A stretch of DNA of 64,000 nt, from the NCBI GenBank assembly GCA_945910005.1, contig CAMDTW010000605.1, positions 1-64,000 of the forward strand, given 5' to 3'. The translations under genes were made by a program, and so were the position numbers. The notes under the pieces are model-generated. The model was not told where the DNA came from and did not search any database. It worked only from the letters and a program-made list of their open reading frames with translations. The stretch is from Isoperla grammatica (lineage: Eukaryota; Arthropoda; Insecta; Plecoptera; Perlodidae). Of the stretch, positions 32,289 to 48,905 are shown one piece after another; positions within the stretch are counted from its first letter, which is position 1; each line of letters opens with the position of its first letter.

Positions 32289-34743
32289 ATGGTCCGTCGA
32301 TTCGCTGTGGTCATATTGGTTGGCTACTGCATAAAAATGCGATTCTTTATTGTTTTAGTGGAATCCCGTGTTAAATCGATGTCAATCCTTTTTGATAAGT
32401 CGTTATAAGTGTCTTGAATTCTGTTTACCACTGAAAATTTAGCCAAGTTTTTTCTAGATTTGCTAGTTTGGAAAAGGTTGGTGTGTCTAGACCAAGGGGA
32501 ACGTTGAAGTTAATTTTGGATTGATTGATTGATTAATGGGGCTTAACGTCTCATATTTATGCAAAGATGGCTAATCGAGACGATGAGCGGGTGATAATGA
32601 AGATGAGAAAGATGATAATGAAGAATAAAGCCACATCCGAATCAGAGCCATTGTACGTCGCGTGAGTCGTCATACGGGAGTCCAGCAAGGGAGGGCAGGG
32701 CCAAGCGGGAGGAGAAATATTCAATGGGACAGTGGGGGGGAAAGGGGATTGGGGTGTGGACTGCACTTCGTCTCACTTCTCCTCGACCAGTCCGGCTTGG
32801 GTGGCCCTACCAGAAGCATACGCTTCCGCCGGCATAGCTATCGGGATCAACAAAGCACGCAAACCTGCCCACCACGATAATGTGGCAGTCGCTGGGCAGG
32901 AGTTAATTTTGGAAAGAAGGCTACTACAATCGATATAAATACAAACGATATTTTTTAACAAAATCATATCTGCAACTCGCCTCCTACATTCAAGCGTTGG
33001 TAGGTTGTATTGCTTACAAAGTGTGTTGTAATCATTCCGGTGATATTCACGCCCACTCCGAACACATATCCATTTAACAAATTTAATTTGTAGCCGTTCA
33101 ATGTGACTCACCCAGGTAGAGTAGTGAGGGTTCCATATCGAACTGGCATATTTAACATTGGGTCTGACTATTGCCTGGTATACATGGCAGAGTGTTGAGG
33201 TTGAGAAAGTTGAACAATTACGCTTAATAAACCCCAACATGCGGAATGATTTATTTACAATTGTGGTAATATGATCGTTGAATGAAAAAGATGATAATAG
33301 GGTCACACCAAGGTCCATAACTTTAAACACCCTTGTTAATGGTAAGTTGTTCAAGCTGTAATTAAAATCGAACAGTAGCTTTCTCTTTGTTGTGAATGAT
33401 ATGATTTGACACTTCGCTATGTTAGGTTTCAGGCGCCATGTGTCACACCATTTGCCTAGGGCGTTTAGATCAGCCTGCAGACTGACGCAATCAAGCAAAC
33501 TCCTAATTGCTCGGTACAATTTAACATCAAAGGCAAACATAAGTGAAAATGAATTACTCAAGTAAGATGGAATGTCATTAACAAAAAGAACAAAAAGAAG
33601 GGGCCCTAAAATTGACCCCTGAGGCACGCCAGAGGTCACGGGGACAGGTGAAGATGAACAGCCGTCAATGACAACGGATTGCGTTCGATTTGTTAAATAA
33701 TCAGTCAAAAAGTCATGCATGTTTCCAGAGATGCCGAATTGGGATGAAAGTTTGTGGAGAAGAAGCTGATGGTTGACACTATCGAAGGCTTTGGAGAAAT
33801 CGGTGTAGATACAATCGACCTGGGTATTGTTATTGATACTGTCTGATAAGAAATCGGTGAAAAGACTGAGGTTACTTACTGTTGATCTACGAGGAATAAA
33901 CCCATGTTGTTCAGGAGCAATCGCATTGCGAACATGGCGGAGCAATTCGGCATGAACAATTTTTTCAAATACTTTTGAAAACACTGATAGCAAAGAAATT
34001 GGACGGTAATTCGTTACATCACTTTTCATGCCTTTCTTGTGAACTGGGGTTACTTCCGCATGCTTCCATCTAGTCGGGAACCTCCCAGTTCGAAGAATGG
34101 TGGTGAATAAGGTATGAAGTGGCTTTGCTAGAACTGAGGCACAATGCTTGATTACAAAAAACGGAATCTTATCAGGGCCGGAAGACTTGTTTGTTTCCAG
34201 GCTTTCGAGCCGCGAGCGGACAGTGGCCAAAGAGATCTGAACGTTGGACAGGGTGTCAGCTGTTACTTGCGGCGCTTCTGGGAGTTCTTCGATAACTTCA
34301 GGATGTTGAAATGTTGAACTGAAGAACTCCCCGAAGAGTGCACACGCCGGCTCGGTCCTAGTTGATTTTCGGTCACCGTACACAACATCGACAGGAATTC
34401 TCTTGGATCCAATTTTACGGCGGATAAAACCCCAAACTTTATTAGCATCATTCTGCACACTGTTGTCAATTTCTATTAAGTATGCACTGTACTTGATTTT
34501 TTTAAGGCTTTTAAATTCACTGCGCTTTGAACAAAACTCGACATAGTCACATTGAAGGTGGAAACGTTTCCACTTTTTGTGGGCTCTATTTTTTGATTTT
34601 AAAGAATTAATTAATTGAGTATCATACCACGCTGGATATTTAGAAGGGTTATGTTTCATGGTTGGTACAGTTTCAGTTATCGCCTTGTTAAGGAGACTAT
34701 AGAATAGCTCACAACATACATTGCTATCCTGAGTCTTCTCCAT
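32289..34743 (-). pseudogene. Reverse transcriptase of the 2A-bearing LINE
   Basis: Fingers and palm motifs in order: KSSGPDKIPFFVIKHC, FPTRWKHAEVTPVHKKG, NYRPISLLSVFSKVFEKIVH, DFSKAFDSVNHQLLLHKLS, SGVPQGSILGPLLFVLFVND. The catalytic box, normally [FY]ADD, reads MFAFDVKLY, so the first metal-binding Asp is lost. ORF2 originally continued past 32901 into NFNVPL; the SINE-like insertion now adds a foreign tail at the C-terminus. Downstream of the insertion the frame resumes, shifts by one base near CCCCTTGG, and runs to a C-terminal segment with NLAKFSVVNRIQDTYNDL, ending at TAG near 32289. Confidence 0.9.
32521..32900 (-). mobile_element. SINE-like family A copy 6, full length with TSD
   Basis: A 380-bp copy bounded by a perfect 13-bp direct repeat AGTTAATTTTGGA (32508-32520 and 32901-32913). 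Sense strand is minus. It starts CCTGCCCAGCGACTGCCAC and ends GAGACGTTAAGCCCC plus (AATC)n. It is the best copy for defining the family's limits. Confidence 0.95.
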
Positions 34744-34934
34744 GTCGTTCCACGGGCAGGTTTTCAGGGTTTCAACTAGCTTGTTGAGGTCCGCTTTTTC
34801 CAGTTCGGCTTATCCTGGGGTGACGACCGATATCGTTTCCCTGCGGTCTTGATGGAAATACTGCAGGTTATAGCCGAGTGGTCAGAGTGGACAGGGCTCG
34901 AATCAGGTGTCGAGGTTTTAATACTAATGTCGTC

Positions 34935-35954
34935 TTAGCCTGTGAAAATTAGATCTAGAAAATTTTCCAGGCGAGTGGGAAAATGTACATGTTGCGTAAT
35001 GTTGCACTCGCTGACGAAGTTAGTGAATGACGTAACAACAGGGGACCCGGTCGTGCTTGTCGGTACGAGTGCGCCGTCTACTTGCTTCCACCTAACCGCT
35101 GCCATGTTGAAGTCTCCACAGAGAAGAAGTTGGTCCTGGGGTCGAAGCTTGGCCTGGACAGATGACACAGATGTATTCACTTCTTCAATTAGATCTTCAG
35201 TCGGCGCCGGAAGATAGACACATCCTACGTAGAGATCTACACGCGAGTCGATACTGACTTTCACCCAAATCATCTCGCATGTAGACTCGAACTCAGGACA
35301 CCGACGTGACGGAAGACCAGAAGTGACCGCAACAACAACACCACCTCCTCTTTTAACTATGTCATTGTTGCGGTCTCTTCTGTGTACAGAGTACTGAGAG
35401 TTCAAAACTTCACCTTCAAGGATGCCACTGTGGAGCCATGACTCAGTCACACAAATAACATCATATTCACTGTTATCAGAAAAATGCATATTGAAATCTT
35501 TGAGTTTTGATGTGGAGGGACCTAGACTCTGCGAGTTAGTATAAAACATATTAAGTTCGATTCTAGGTGTCAACGATTGTATCTTGGTAACGTGACCCGG
35601 GTGGTCTGGCTGCACTGACTGGCTTGCTGTCACGCCCCCTCGCGTAACAGGGGTGCACGGGTCGCCTTGACCTTGCGGACCTGGGTTGAGTTGGACGTCC
35701 CCCGCTAAGGCTATTAATAAGACGACCGCACCAAGCACTGATGACGGCAACTTCCCACCCCTGGTGAGGGCCAACCGCTGGCGTCTCAACGTCCGGATCC
35801 TCGGCTGGACCAAATATCGCGACAGGGGGAGTGATGCGAACAAACGCCGTTTCGCTTCTGAAATACTATTGCAGCACAGAGTAGTCACCGATAAGTTGCA
35901 ATTGCACGACACGAGCACGTCTTCAACCGGAGATCCACTAGTCAACCTCGACAT
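34935..35954 (-). pseudogene. N-terminal 2A-like motif plus APE endonuclease of LINE ORF
   Basis: The first in-frame ATG is at 35954. About 75 residues on, a hydrophobic stretch (GAVVLLIALA) leads into GDVQLNPGP, the 2A-like consensus D-x-x-x-NPGP, with the Gly-Pro junction at about 35676-35681. The endonuclease follows, with FYTNSQSL, CVTESWLHSG (catalytic Glu) and LLCGDFNM. The frame stops at LIFTG-TAA, but the missing SDH motif (HSDHSAI) is readable just downstream, so a recent nonsense mutation truncated it. 2A-like motifs at the N-terminus of APE-type non-LTR elements are known, for example in sea urchin, where they cause ribosome skipping and some act as signal sequences. Here Q replaces the usual E before the LNPGP. 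Confidence 0.85.
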
Positions 35955-36099
35955 AAGTACATGTTCTACACACGGTCGCACTCGGCCACTTAACACTGAC
36001 ACTCGTAACACCGCAAATATAAATAAGACACGGAGCTACCTAAGCGCAACACCTCCCCCTGTCGCCATTGTATGATTGTGATACATTCAATAAAATAAT

Positions 36100-36660
36100 A
36101 ATAATTTCATTTCATTTATTTCATTGACACAAAAATACATATATACTTAGTTTGGCATAAGACCAAGATGAGCACATTGCTCGCGCGGCGATAAGCTCAC
36201 ATGTCGTTAAACCAATATTTATTTGCTGTGCTGCCGCCTACTGATAACCATATAACATATACACACAACTAAAAACTAAAACATTTCAAATGTTAAACTA
36301 CAAATAAATATTAAAACAGCATTTACATCACTCAACTAAAAAAGTATCTGTTGATTCGATTTGTTTTAAAACATCCCTAGCTTTCATTTTGAGCATTAAA
36401 GTCAGACATAAACTTAACCATTATGTTAAAAAGAGTTGGTCCTCTGTATGACAGTTGATTGCGCGCATTTGACATTACAAACTTTGGGACATTAATTTTA
36501 TACAATGTAGCTTGTCTTGTTATAGAGAAACTGACCACTGATTTATATGAACAAGAATTATTAAAAACATACATGACAGTCTTAAAAATATACAAATGTT
36601 TCAAAGGTAAAATACATAACATCGAATATGTGATGCGTTGTAGGAAAAGGTACCAAAAGT
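36100..36660 (-). pseudogene. Third LINE 3' fragment, 5'-truncated
   Basis: The minus frame (36377-36622 and upstream) gives an RT C-terminal segment: ITRQATLYKINVPKFVMSNA and RNQLSYRGPTLFN. The 3' end has TCAATGAAATAAATGAAATG with a short tail near 36090-36130. It differs from the LINE at 31930-36075 and lies directly upstream of its 5' end. Confidence 0.75.
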
Positions 36661-37075
36661 CGCGCCGGTAAGTTCTGCTCTAGAGGCAAAATAACAATGA
36701 AATGCGTGAAATGACGATTTTCTGGTTATACATGCAAACGCTACCTAGCGGCAATACCTACAACTTGATACAACTTTAAGTTCAATTGACGGCCGTAAGA
36801 TAGCGAAAAAAACAGCATTTCTAAAGCGGTGAGCAAACTGAACAGCTGAACTGTCAACAAACGAAAAGGTACAGAAAGTCGCTTGGGAGATTTTTCGTAC
36901 GTCCAAGAGTGCGAGTAAGTATTTATGTTACATTATTTTATTACTTAATAGATACTGATAGATTAAATATAGTTTTATACTTGTTTGGCGTAAGCCTATG
37001 CCTTATACCGCTCATTACTGACGTATTCTGATGTTTTTAGATCGCTGGTTTGACAGTGACAGATGACATTACAGA

Positions 37076-39831
37076 ATGGACAACAGAGCCAAGGCTGTTG
37101 AAGCTTTATTGAGAGATTTCCCCCTGGGAAACATCCCTGATGAGTTGTATGGCGTTTACGACGACTTCTTTTCATCAAGATCTGATACTAATGGGTCAGA
37201 TAGTGAAGACGAGATCGAGTCTGGGGAGGATGACTTAGGCCTAAACCCGAGATAGATGTTCCTGTTATTAACATAGCAGATTTGCCTATTTACATCGTAA
37301 GTTTTATAACTGTTGCACATGTAGGTTAGATTGTAGCTCTATGGCCTTGCTCAAAATAGGCCTAATGGTAGGCCTAGCACCCTGCTTAATAGTTTGAAGG
37401 CCAGTGCTCCAGCATAGGCCTAGCCTAGAAGTTTGTAAGCTTATGCAGGTCCTGTGTTTCTGATTTACTGGCCAGGGCCTTATCTTACTAGCCTACTTTG
37501 TAGCCCTAGCCCTAGCTTATTGTAGTTGGTAGGCCTACGCCCTTGCTGATTAGTTTGTAGGATTTAGCTTTTTCTGGTTTAATTTTAATATTTTTTGTTT
37601 CATGCTGATGGTAGGCTCATGGTATTATTTTGTATTTTTAGGCTAACGGTGATGAGACTGGTGAGGACTTAGCAGAAATAACTGTTGTCACAGTTGAAAC
37701 ATTCCCTGCTAGGCCTACAACGCCTATTCAAAACGCCAACATAGGTGAGCCATTGAATGGTTTTATTGAAGATGATCCACGGGCTGTTATCAATGAGGAA
37801 GATGCTGTTGGAGATATCTTGGAGGTAAGCTAGGCAAAGATTGTGTGTAGTGTAGTATTGTTTGTTATTAACTACCAGCAGTGACAAAGAGAGATACGAT
37901 TTACAATTAATGATTTCATGATCAGGTGAATGAAGAGATTCGAATGCAACCTGGTCCTGATGATATCGATGCATACTGGCAACTGGAAAACACGGCTGTA
38001 GAGAACTTCTTGAGGGATGGCTGTGGCTGCAAGAAACACAACAAGGGAAACTGCAGCCAGCTGTTTACTTTGGACGAACTACTTACACTACGACGCGAGT
38101 CAACAGCTCTGGACGAGTACGAGGGCCATTGGAATAAGCTGGACCTAGTAATCTTAGCCCAATTTAGGGCACTATCTCGCTGTTGTAGCGAAACTGTATC
38201 CTCAAAAAAATCCACTCAAAAAGAACGAACGCGTTCTCGTATGAACTACATGTTGAAAGGGTTTTCTATTTGTGAACATACATTTATGTTCGCAAATCGT
38301 ATCAAAATAAAAAGACTCCGCCGTTTGGCCAATGTCTATAAAAACTCTGGTTTATCTGTAAATTTTCATGGCAATACTGGGTAGCCCCAAGACCACCACA
38401 TCTTTTGAGGTTTCTGATAAAGTTTTAAAATTTTTAACTAACTATGCAGAACAAAATGCCATATTTTTACCGGGGCGAGTTGCTACACAATTTAATAGCA
38501 GTATAAAACTACTTCCGTCTAGTGAAACAAAGGCATCTGTTTATTTAATTTACAAAGATGCTTGTGAAGTGGATGCCACTCCTCCTGTTTCGTTGTGGTT
38601 GTTCCGCTCTTTGTGGAGCGATTGTTGTTCCGACATAGTTGTTCAAAGACCAATGTCCGATTTGTGCAATACATGTCAAAAAAATTATACCAGTATTAGT
38701 AAGCTGAGTATGTCTTCTGAAGTCGAAAAGCTTAACCACATCGAAACAAGTAGAGTGCATCTACTAAAAGTGCAACAAGAAAGGGAACATTTTAAAACCA
38801 TAATAAGGCAAACAAAAGTAAGTGTTGAAGGGCAAGCTGTTGTAAGTCCTGCACAACCTTGCTCATTTCAAGGTAGTATTCACTACTCCTTCGACATGGC
38901 ACAGCAGGTTCACGTGCCATCGAACCCACTCCAACCTGGCCCTATTTATTTTCTATCTCCTTATAAATTGGGAATTTTTGGTGTAATGTGTGATACATTG
39001 CCTAAACAATGTAATTTCATAATTCCCGAATCAGTTGTTATTGTAAAAGGTGCCAACTTTATAGTAAGCCTCCTGCACTACTACTTCGAAAACTTTGGCT
39101 ACGGAGAGGAAGATATGTATCTGCACGCAGATAACTGCGTTGCACAGAACAAAAACAATGTTTTAATGTGTTACCTGTCATGGCGAGTAGCCAAAGGGCT
39201 TAACAAAAGTATTTCATTGTCTTTTCTCCCTGTAGGCCATACCAAATTTGCTTGCGACTGGGCATTTGGTTTGTTTAAAAAGAAATTTCGCAAATCATAC
39301 ACCTCTTCCATTGACGATGTCTGTCAAGTTGTTGCCAACAGTACTCCAACGTCTAAATTAAATTTCGCTGTGACAACAGGAACCGAATCTGGTGACGTTC
39401 TAGTTCCCACCTATGACTGGCAGGTTTATTTCACAGAAGTCGGTTGGAAAAAAATTCCTGGCATAACCAAGCTGAGCCATTTCGAGTTTAAAGATAAATG
39501 GGTCGGCAAAGTCCAAACAAAAACCGACTGTAATGGCAACAGTGAGATGATAACCATAGATAAATATGGCACTGTGGATCCTGAGGGATTTCCATCGGAG
39601 CTAGTACCACAAGGACTCTCACGTGAGCGAAAACAGTACCTGTATGATCACATTCGAGAGTACTGTACACCAGAGACTAAAGACCTTGTGTGTCCTGAGC
39701 CCGAGACCCAAGAGCCTGAAGAAGGAAGTGACGAAGATGAAATTCCTATACCCCAACAGCCAGCCAGCACTGCTCGGAGAAGGCTCCAAGACATCTCGAA
39801 CCAAGGAAATCCCAAAAGAAAGAGAACCTGA
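37076..39831 (+). pseudogene. Spliced gene with DUF7869-like (RNase H-like) domain, two frameshifts
   Basis: A non-coding first exon seems to end at 36912 (GA|GTAAGT), with an acceptor at about 37040. Coding exons are 37076-37296, 37642-37824 and 37926-39831, with good GT-AG sites and phase-0 joins. The N-terminus is acidic. The middle has a C/H cluster (DGCGCKKHNKGNCSQLFTLD). The C-terminal half has SFDMAQQVHVP, YLHADNCVAQNKNNVL and LPVGHTKFACDWAFGLFKKK. That Asp-Asn-Cys-x-x-Gln-Asn-Lys-Asn-Asn box with a GHTxxxxD box is the DUF7869 pattern, common in invertebrate element-derived proteins. A basic tail (NPKRKRT) may be a nuclear signal. One base is out of register near 37245 (before EIDVPVINIA) and one near 38383 (GGG run, before SPKTTTSFEV). 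These may be sequencing errors or real decay. Function is unknown; I infer a transposase-like nuclease. Confidence 0.65.
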
Positions 39832-39939
39832 GGCCTTTCCATTAAACAGGCAAGACATTGTTGTTGATTGACCAGTTAAACTAAGTGGCAAAATTTGTTT
39901 TATGTGCATAGATCGACCAAATAGGGTAATTTTTTTACT

Positions 39940-40369
39940 ACAGAAGTATTTGATTGGCTAATCGTGATTGACTGGTCAGATTTGTGATTGATTGGCCAAA
40001 TTTGTGATTGATTGGCCAAATTTGTGATTGATTGGCCAAATTTACAAATGATTGGCAAGGTGCACACTTTGTTTAGGACTTGATTATGTGTACATAGATT
40101 GATTAAATGGGCTTATTATCGGCATAAGAAGTATTTGATTGGCCAATCGTGATTGATTGGCTAAATCTGTGATTGATTGGCTAAATTTGTGATTAAATGG
40201 CCAGATGCACACCTTTTTCAGGACGTTTTTGCGTTTATAGATTGACCAAATGAAATTTATCAAAAAAAATATTTGATGGCCAATCGTGATTGATTGGTCA
40301 AAATTGTGAATGATTGGCTAAGTTTGTGATTGGTGGGCTAAAAACGTGATTTATTTGTGTTAACGCAAA
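39940..40369. repeat. Degenerate 20-bp repeats, TGTGATTGATTGGCCAAATT
   Basis: Three perfect units near 39983-40042 and many diverged units follow the stop of the DUF7869-like gene. Each has ATTGG or its complement CCAAT. Confidence 0.85.
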
Positions 40370-41015
40370 GGTTGGCCCATGAACGGTTTATTTGTATGGG
40401 TATTGAGTAAATTGGCTAATGATTGGCCATTGATTGTTAATGATTGGCCGATGACATAATTGATTGGCCTATGGCCAATCAATCTATTGATTAGGCAAGC
40501 AAAGGTTGGCCCATGAACGGTTTATTTGTATGGGTATTGAGTAAATTGGCTAATGATTGGCCATTGATTGTTAATGATTGGCCGATGACATAATTGATTG
40601 GCCTATGGCAAATCAATCTATTGATTAGGCAAGCAAAGGTTGGCCCATGAACGGTTTATTTGTATGGGTATTGAGTAAATTGGCTAGTGATTGGCCATTG
40701 ATTGTTAATGATTGGCCGATGACATAATTGATTGGCCTATGGCCAATCAATCTATTGATTAGGCAAGCAAAGGTTGGCCCATGAACGGTTTATTTGTATG
40801 GGTATTGAGTAAATTGGCTAATGATTGGCCATTGATTGTTAATGATTGGCCGATGACATAATTGATTGGCCTATGGCCAATCAATCTATTGATTAGGCAA
40901 GCAAAGGTTGGCCCATAAACGGTTTATTTGTATGGGTATTGAGTAAATTGGCTAATGATTGGCCATTGATTGTTAATGATTGGCTGATGACAATTGATTG
41001 GCCTAAGATGAGTTA
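40370..41015. repeat. 134-bp tandem repeat, 5 units
   Basis: GGTTGGCCCAT starts at 40370, 40504, 40638, 40772 and 40906, an exact 134-bp period, with very few differences (one is CATGAACGG to CATAAACGG in the last unit). Each unit has several ATTGGCC/GGCCAAT words. Confidence 0.97.
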
Positions 41016-41529
41016 AATAATAATTAACAGGTATCAAATTACCAATCACTTGAAGATGACTGTCCAAAATTTGCCTAATCAATGTAAATGTTTCACATAA
41101 AAGGCAAAACAAAGGAGGGAAAACGTTATTTTTTAATACCAATTTTCATTTGGTTATATCTCAAAACTATGTTTCTTCTAAACTTATGTTTCAAAATATT
41201 GTAACTTTCTGAGTTTTTGTCCTAAATAAAAAAAAAAAAACGGCAAAATCTTCAGAATCTCACTGTGCTTATTTTAACAATCCTAACCCATAAACCATAA
41301 TTAACCATAAACCATAATCTAACTGCAAAGTTCTGTGAGGTAATTAATGGGTGTAACTTGCTTTCAGTGGCACCGGGGGCAGTGCACAATTCCTTATTGC
41401 AGGTTACTCTGATACAACGCAAAATTGAACTGCCGCAACACCTCAACTGGCATACATTTTCTCATGTGATAATTCAAAAGAATTAAAGGCCTGATTTTTG
41501 ACTGTAAATAATTTATGTGATCATACCAA
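41016..41529. other. AT-rich spacer, no gene seen
   Basis: Contains an A-run near 41229 and a short repeated ACCATAA phrase near 41288-41320. No supported ORF. Confidence 0.5.
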
Positions 41530-41822
41530 TGTACACCCTAAAAACTGATGTCTTACAATAAGGCACAAATGCTGTCTAAAGATGCTGCCTTATTTGAGTC
41601 ACTAGCAATTGTCTAATATGTCAGGATTAAGACAGCTCGAAGTGACTGTTATGGTTTAAAATTAAGACATCCTCTGCGTCTCATTACTTAAGTAAGACAT
41701 CTCCCGCTGTCTAGTCATTAAAATAAGACATTTACAGTGTGTCTATTTGGCAAAGATTAAGACACACAATACTGTCTTAAATTTTAATACAGACACTTGA
41801 AATTGTCTACTTTTAAGACACT
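41530..41822. repeat. TAAGACA/TGTCTTA motif cluster
   Basis: About a dozen copies of AAGACA or TGTCTTA in both orientations in under 300 bp, opening with ACACCCTAAAAACTGATGTC. The start resembles the family T terminus ACACCCTTAGAATGAAGTG at 12825. Probably the subterminal region of a DNA transposon or a solo end. Confidence 0.5.
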
Positions 41823-42717
41823 TATAGATGTTTTACCGATGGTATGGCAATCAAAATTAACTGAAAAGCAAATTACAAATTTATTTCAATATACAGTAGC
41901 ATACTTAAATTTGCAGTATTTTAATGTATTTAAAGTACTTATAAGACATGTTTTATTACCATTTAAAATAGTGCGATTGTTGATAAATTGCAAATAAAGA
42001 AATAAACATTTACTTGCAATGCGCAGGTCGCTCGTCAACATAAAAATGCGATTTTAGTATATTCTCCAGTGGGTGTATAATAAACCATAGTAGGCATCAT
42101 CTACATTGTCGAAACAGTTACATAAATAAATGAAACTAGAAAAATTAAATAAGTACTTTTATTAAGAGAGATGCAATAAGTACAATATGGTAGGTACTAG
42201 GTAGACAATGAGTAGTGGTGTTTGTTTTTCGCAAACAGCGATAAAGCGAAATCATTAACCATTGTTTCTATTGAAAAAACAACTTCAGGGCCCGGATCCT
42301 CAAAGAGGTGGAATGTGAAAAATGGTGTTTTGTTGGTGTTATGATCAAATTCCACCTAAAATTCTCCCAAATCGGTATCCTCAAAAGGAGAGAAGTGATA
42401 TTTGGTGGTTTCATTTCCACCAAACAAAACCCCTAATCCAGAGTAGGTGTTTTGATGGTGGAATCTAAAAACAATGGCGGCTTCCTCTTAACTAAGAATT
42501 TGTATTCAAGGCTTATAACGAAACGCCATTATTAATTGGATAGTTATTACCAAATAAGGAACAAAGGAAGCGGCAGCTTCATTTTCCATATACATTGCAG
42601 AGACGTTTATGTTCATATTTTCCCGCGGGAACATCATAACCTCGAATTCACAGCTTGTTTACTTTTCTACAGCTGAGAGCTGACTGGGTCTAGTAGGCCT
42701 ACAACCAAACTGTCAGT

Positions 42718-48233
<5,516 letters not shown>

Positions 48234-48474
48234 TGTGGACTGTAGGCAACTAGATGGAAAAGATGGAACAACGCCAGCTTCAAGTGTCGTCGGAGAGTCC
48301 TGGTTGTTGAACAACAACATTCATAATGCATAGATTCACATTAACCACACTAAAACACACTGCCTTGTCAGTTTCCACACAGTATCCCATAATAAGTAGT
48401 ATAATTTTCTTTGTTTTTACCTTCTGGTCACACTATTTAATCATTTAATCCAAGCGTACTTAAGTAATGTAGGT

Positions 48475-48905
48475 GGCTCGTTGGTCCAGTGGTTAGCATC
48501 CCTGCTTCCAATGCAGAAGGTCCCGGGTTCAAATCCCGCTTCAGGCAGAAGTTTTTTAATTTCTAATATGGATTCGATTCCATCACTACTTGGCTTAGGA
48601 ATAAGTAAACGGTGACTTTGGAACTGTCTTAGCAACGAAGCACTCAATAAATTCAAAGTTGTTCTGAATCGGCCTTGTTGATTCTCGCATTGGTCCGCAG
48701 GTGTTCGCACTGTCCAATCACTGATTCATATGTTTCGTATTTGAAATATAGATCTTTGATTGGTTATCGCTCACTCGTCGATGGTGTTCGGAGCCTACAG
48801 GGTTGGTGTAGTCGCTTTAAATTAAAGTCCCCCACTGAAAGTCAGTTTAGTTACTGAGTGGGTAGACTCTATAAATACGAATTTATTTATTTATTTATTT
48901 AATAT
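48475..48905 (+). mobile_element. SINE family B with tRNA-like head
   Basis: The head (about 48478-48549) looks like tRNA-Gly with anticodon TCC: A box TTGGTCCAGTGGTTAGC, anticodon stem CTGC/GCAG, B box GGGTTCAAATCCC. The acceptor stem does not pair, and a T6 run (possible Pol III terminator) follows at 48552. The body and 3' part (48753-48905) match the copy at 45149 and end in an (ATTT)n tail. Confidence 0.65.

Larger units (their letters stand above)
31930..36075 (-). mobile_element. APE-type non-LTR retrotransposon, inactive
   Basis: Runs from about 36075 (5') to a 3' end near 31930 with GCAAATAAAGACAACAAAC and an (ACAAA)n tail. It encodes a 2A-like motif, an apurinic-type endonuclease and a reverse transcriptase in one original frame. 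That frame is now broken by a TAA at about 34934, a frameshift near 34800, a SINE-like insertion (32521-32900) and a further frameshift near 32490. No separate ORF1 was found upstream. Confidence 0.85.

Noticed and set aside
35686..36075. 129-aa + strand ORF
   Set aside because: Antisense of the well-supported LINE 2A/endonuclease frame.
37669..37974. 101-aa minus ORF
   Set aside because: Antisense to exons 2 and 3 of the DUF7869-like gene, which have good splice sites on +.
48478..48549. Functional tRNA-Gly gene
   Set aside because: The anticodon and T arms are fair, but the acceptor stem does not pair and the sequence is joined to a repeated SINE body.
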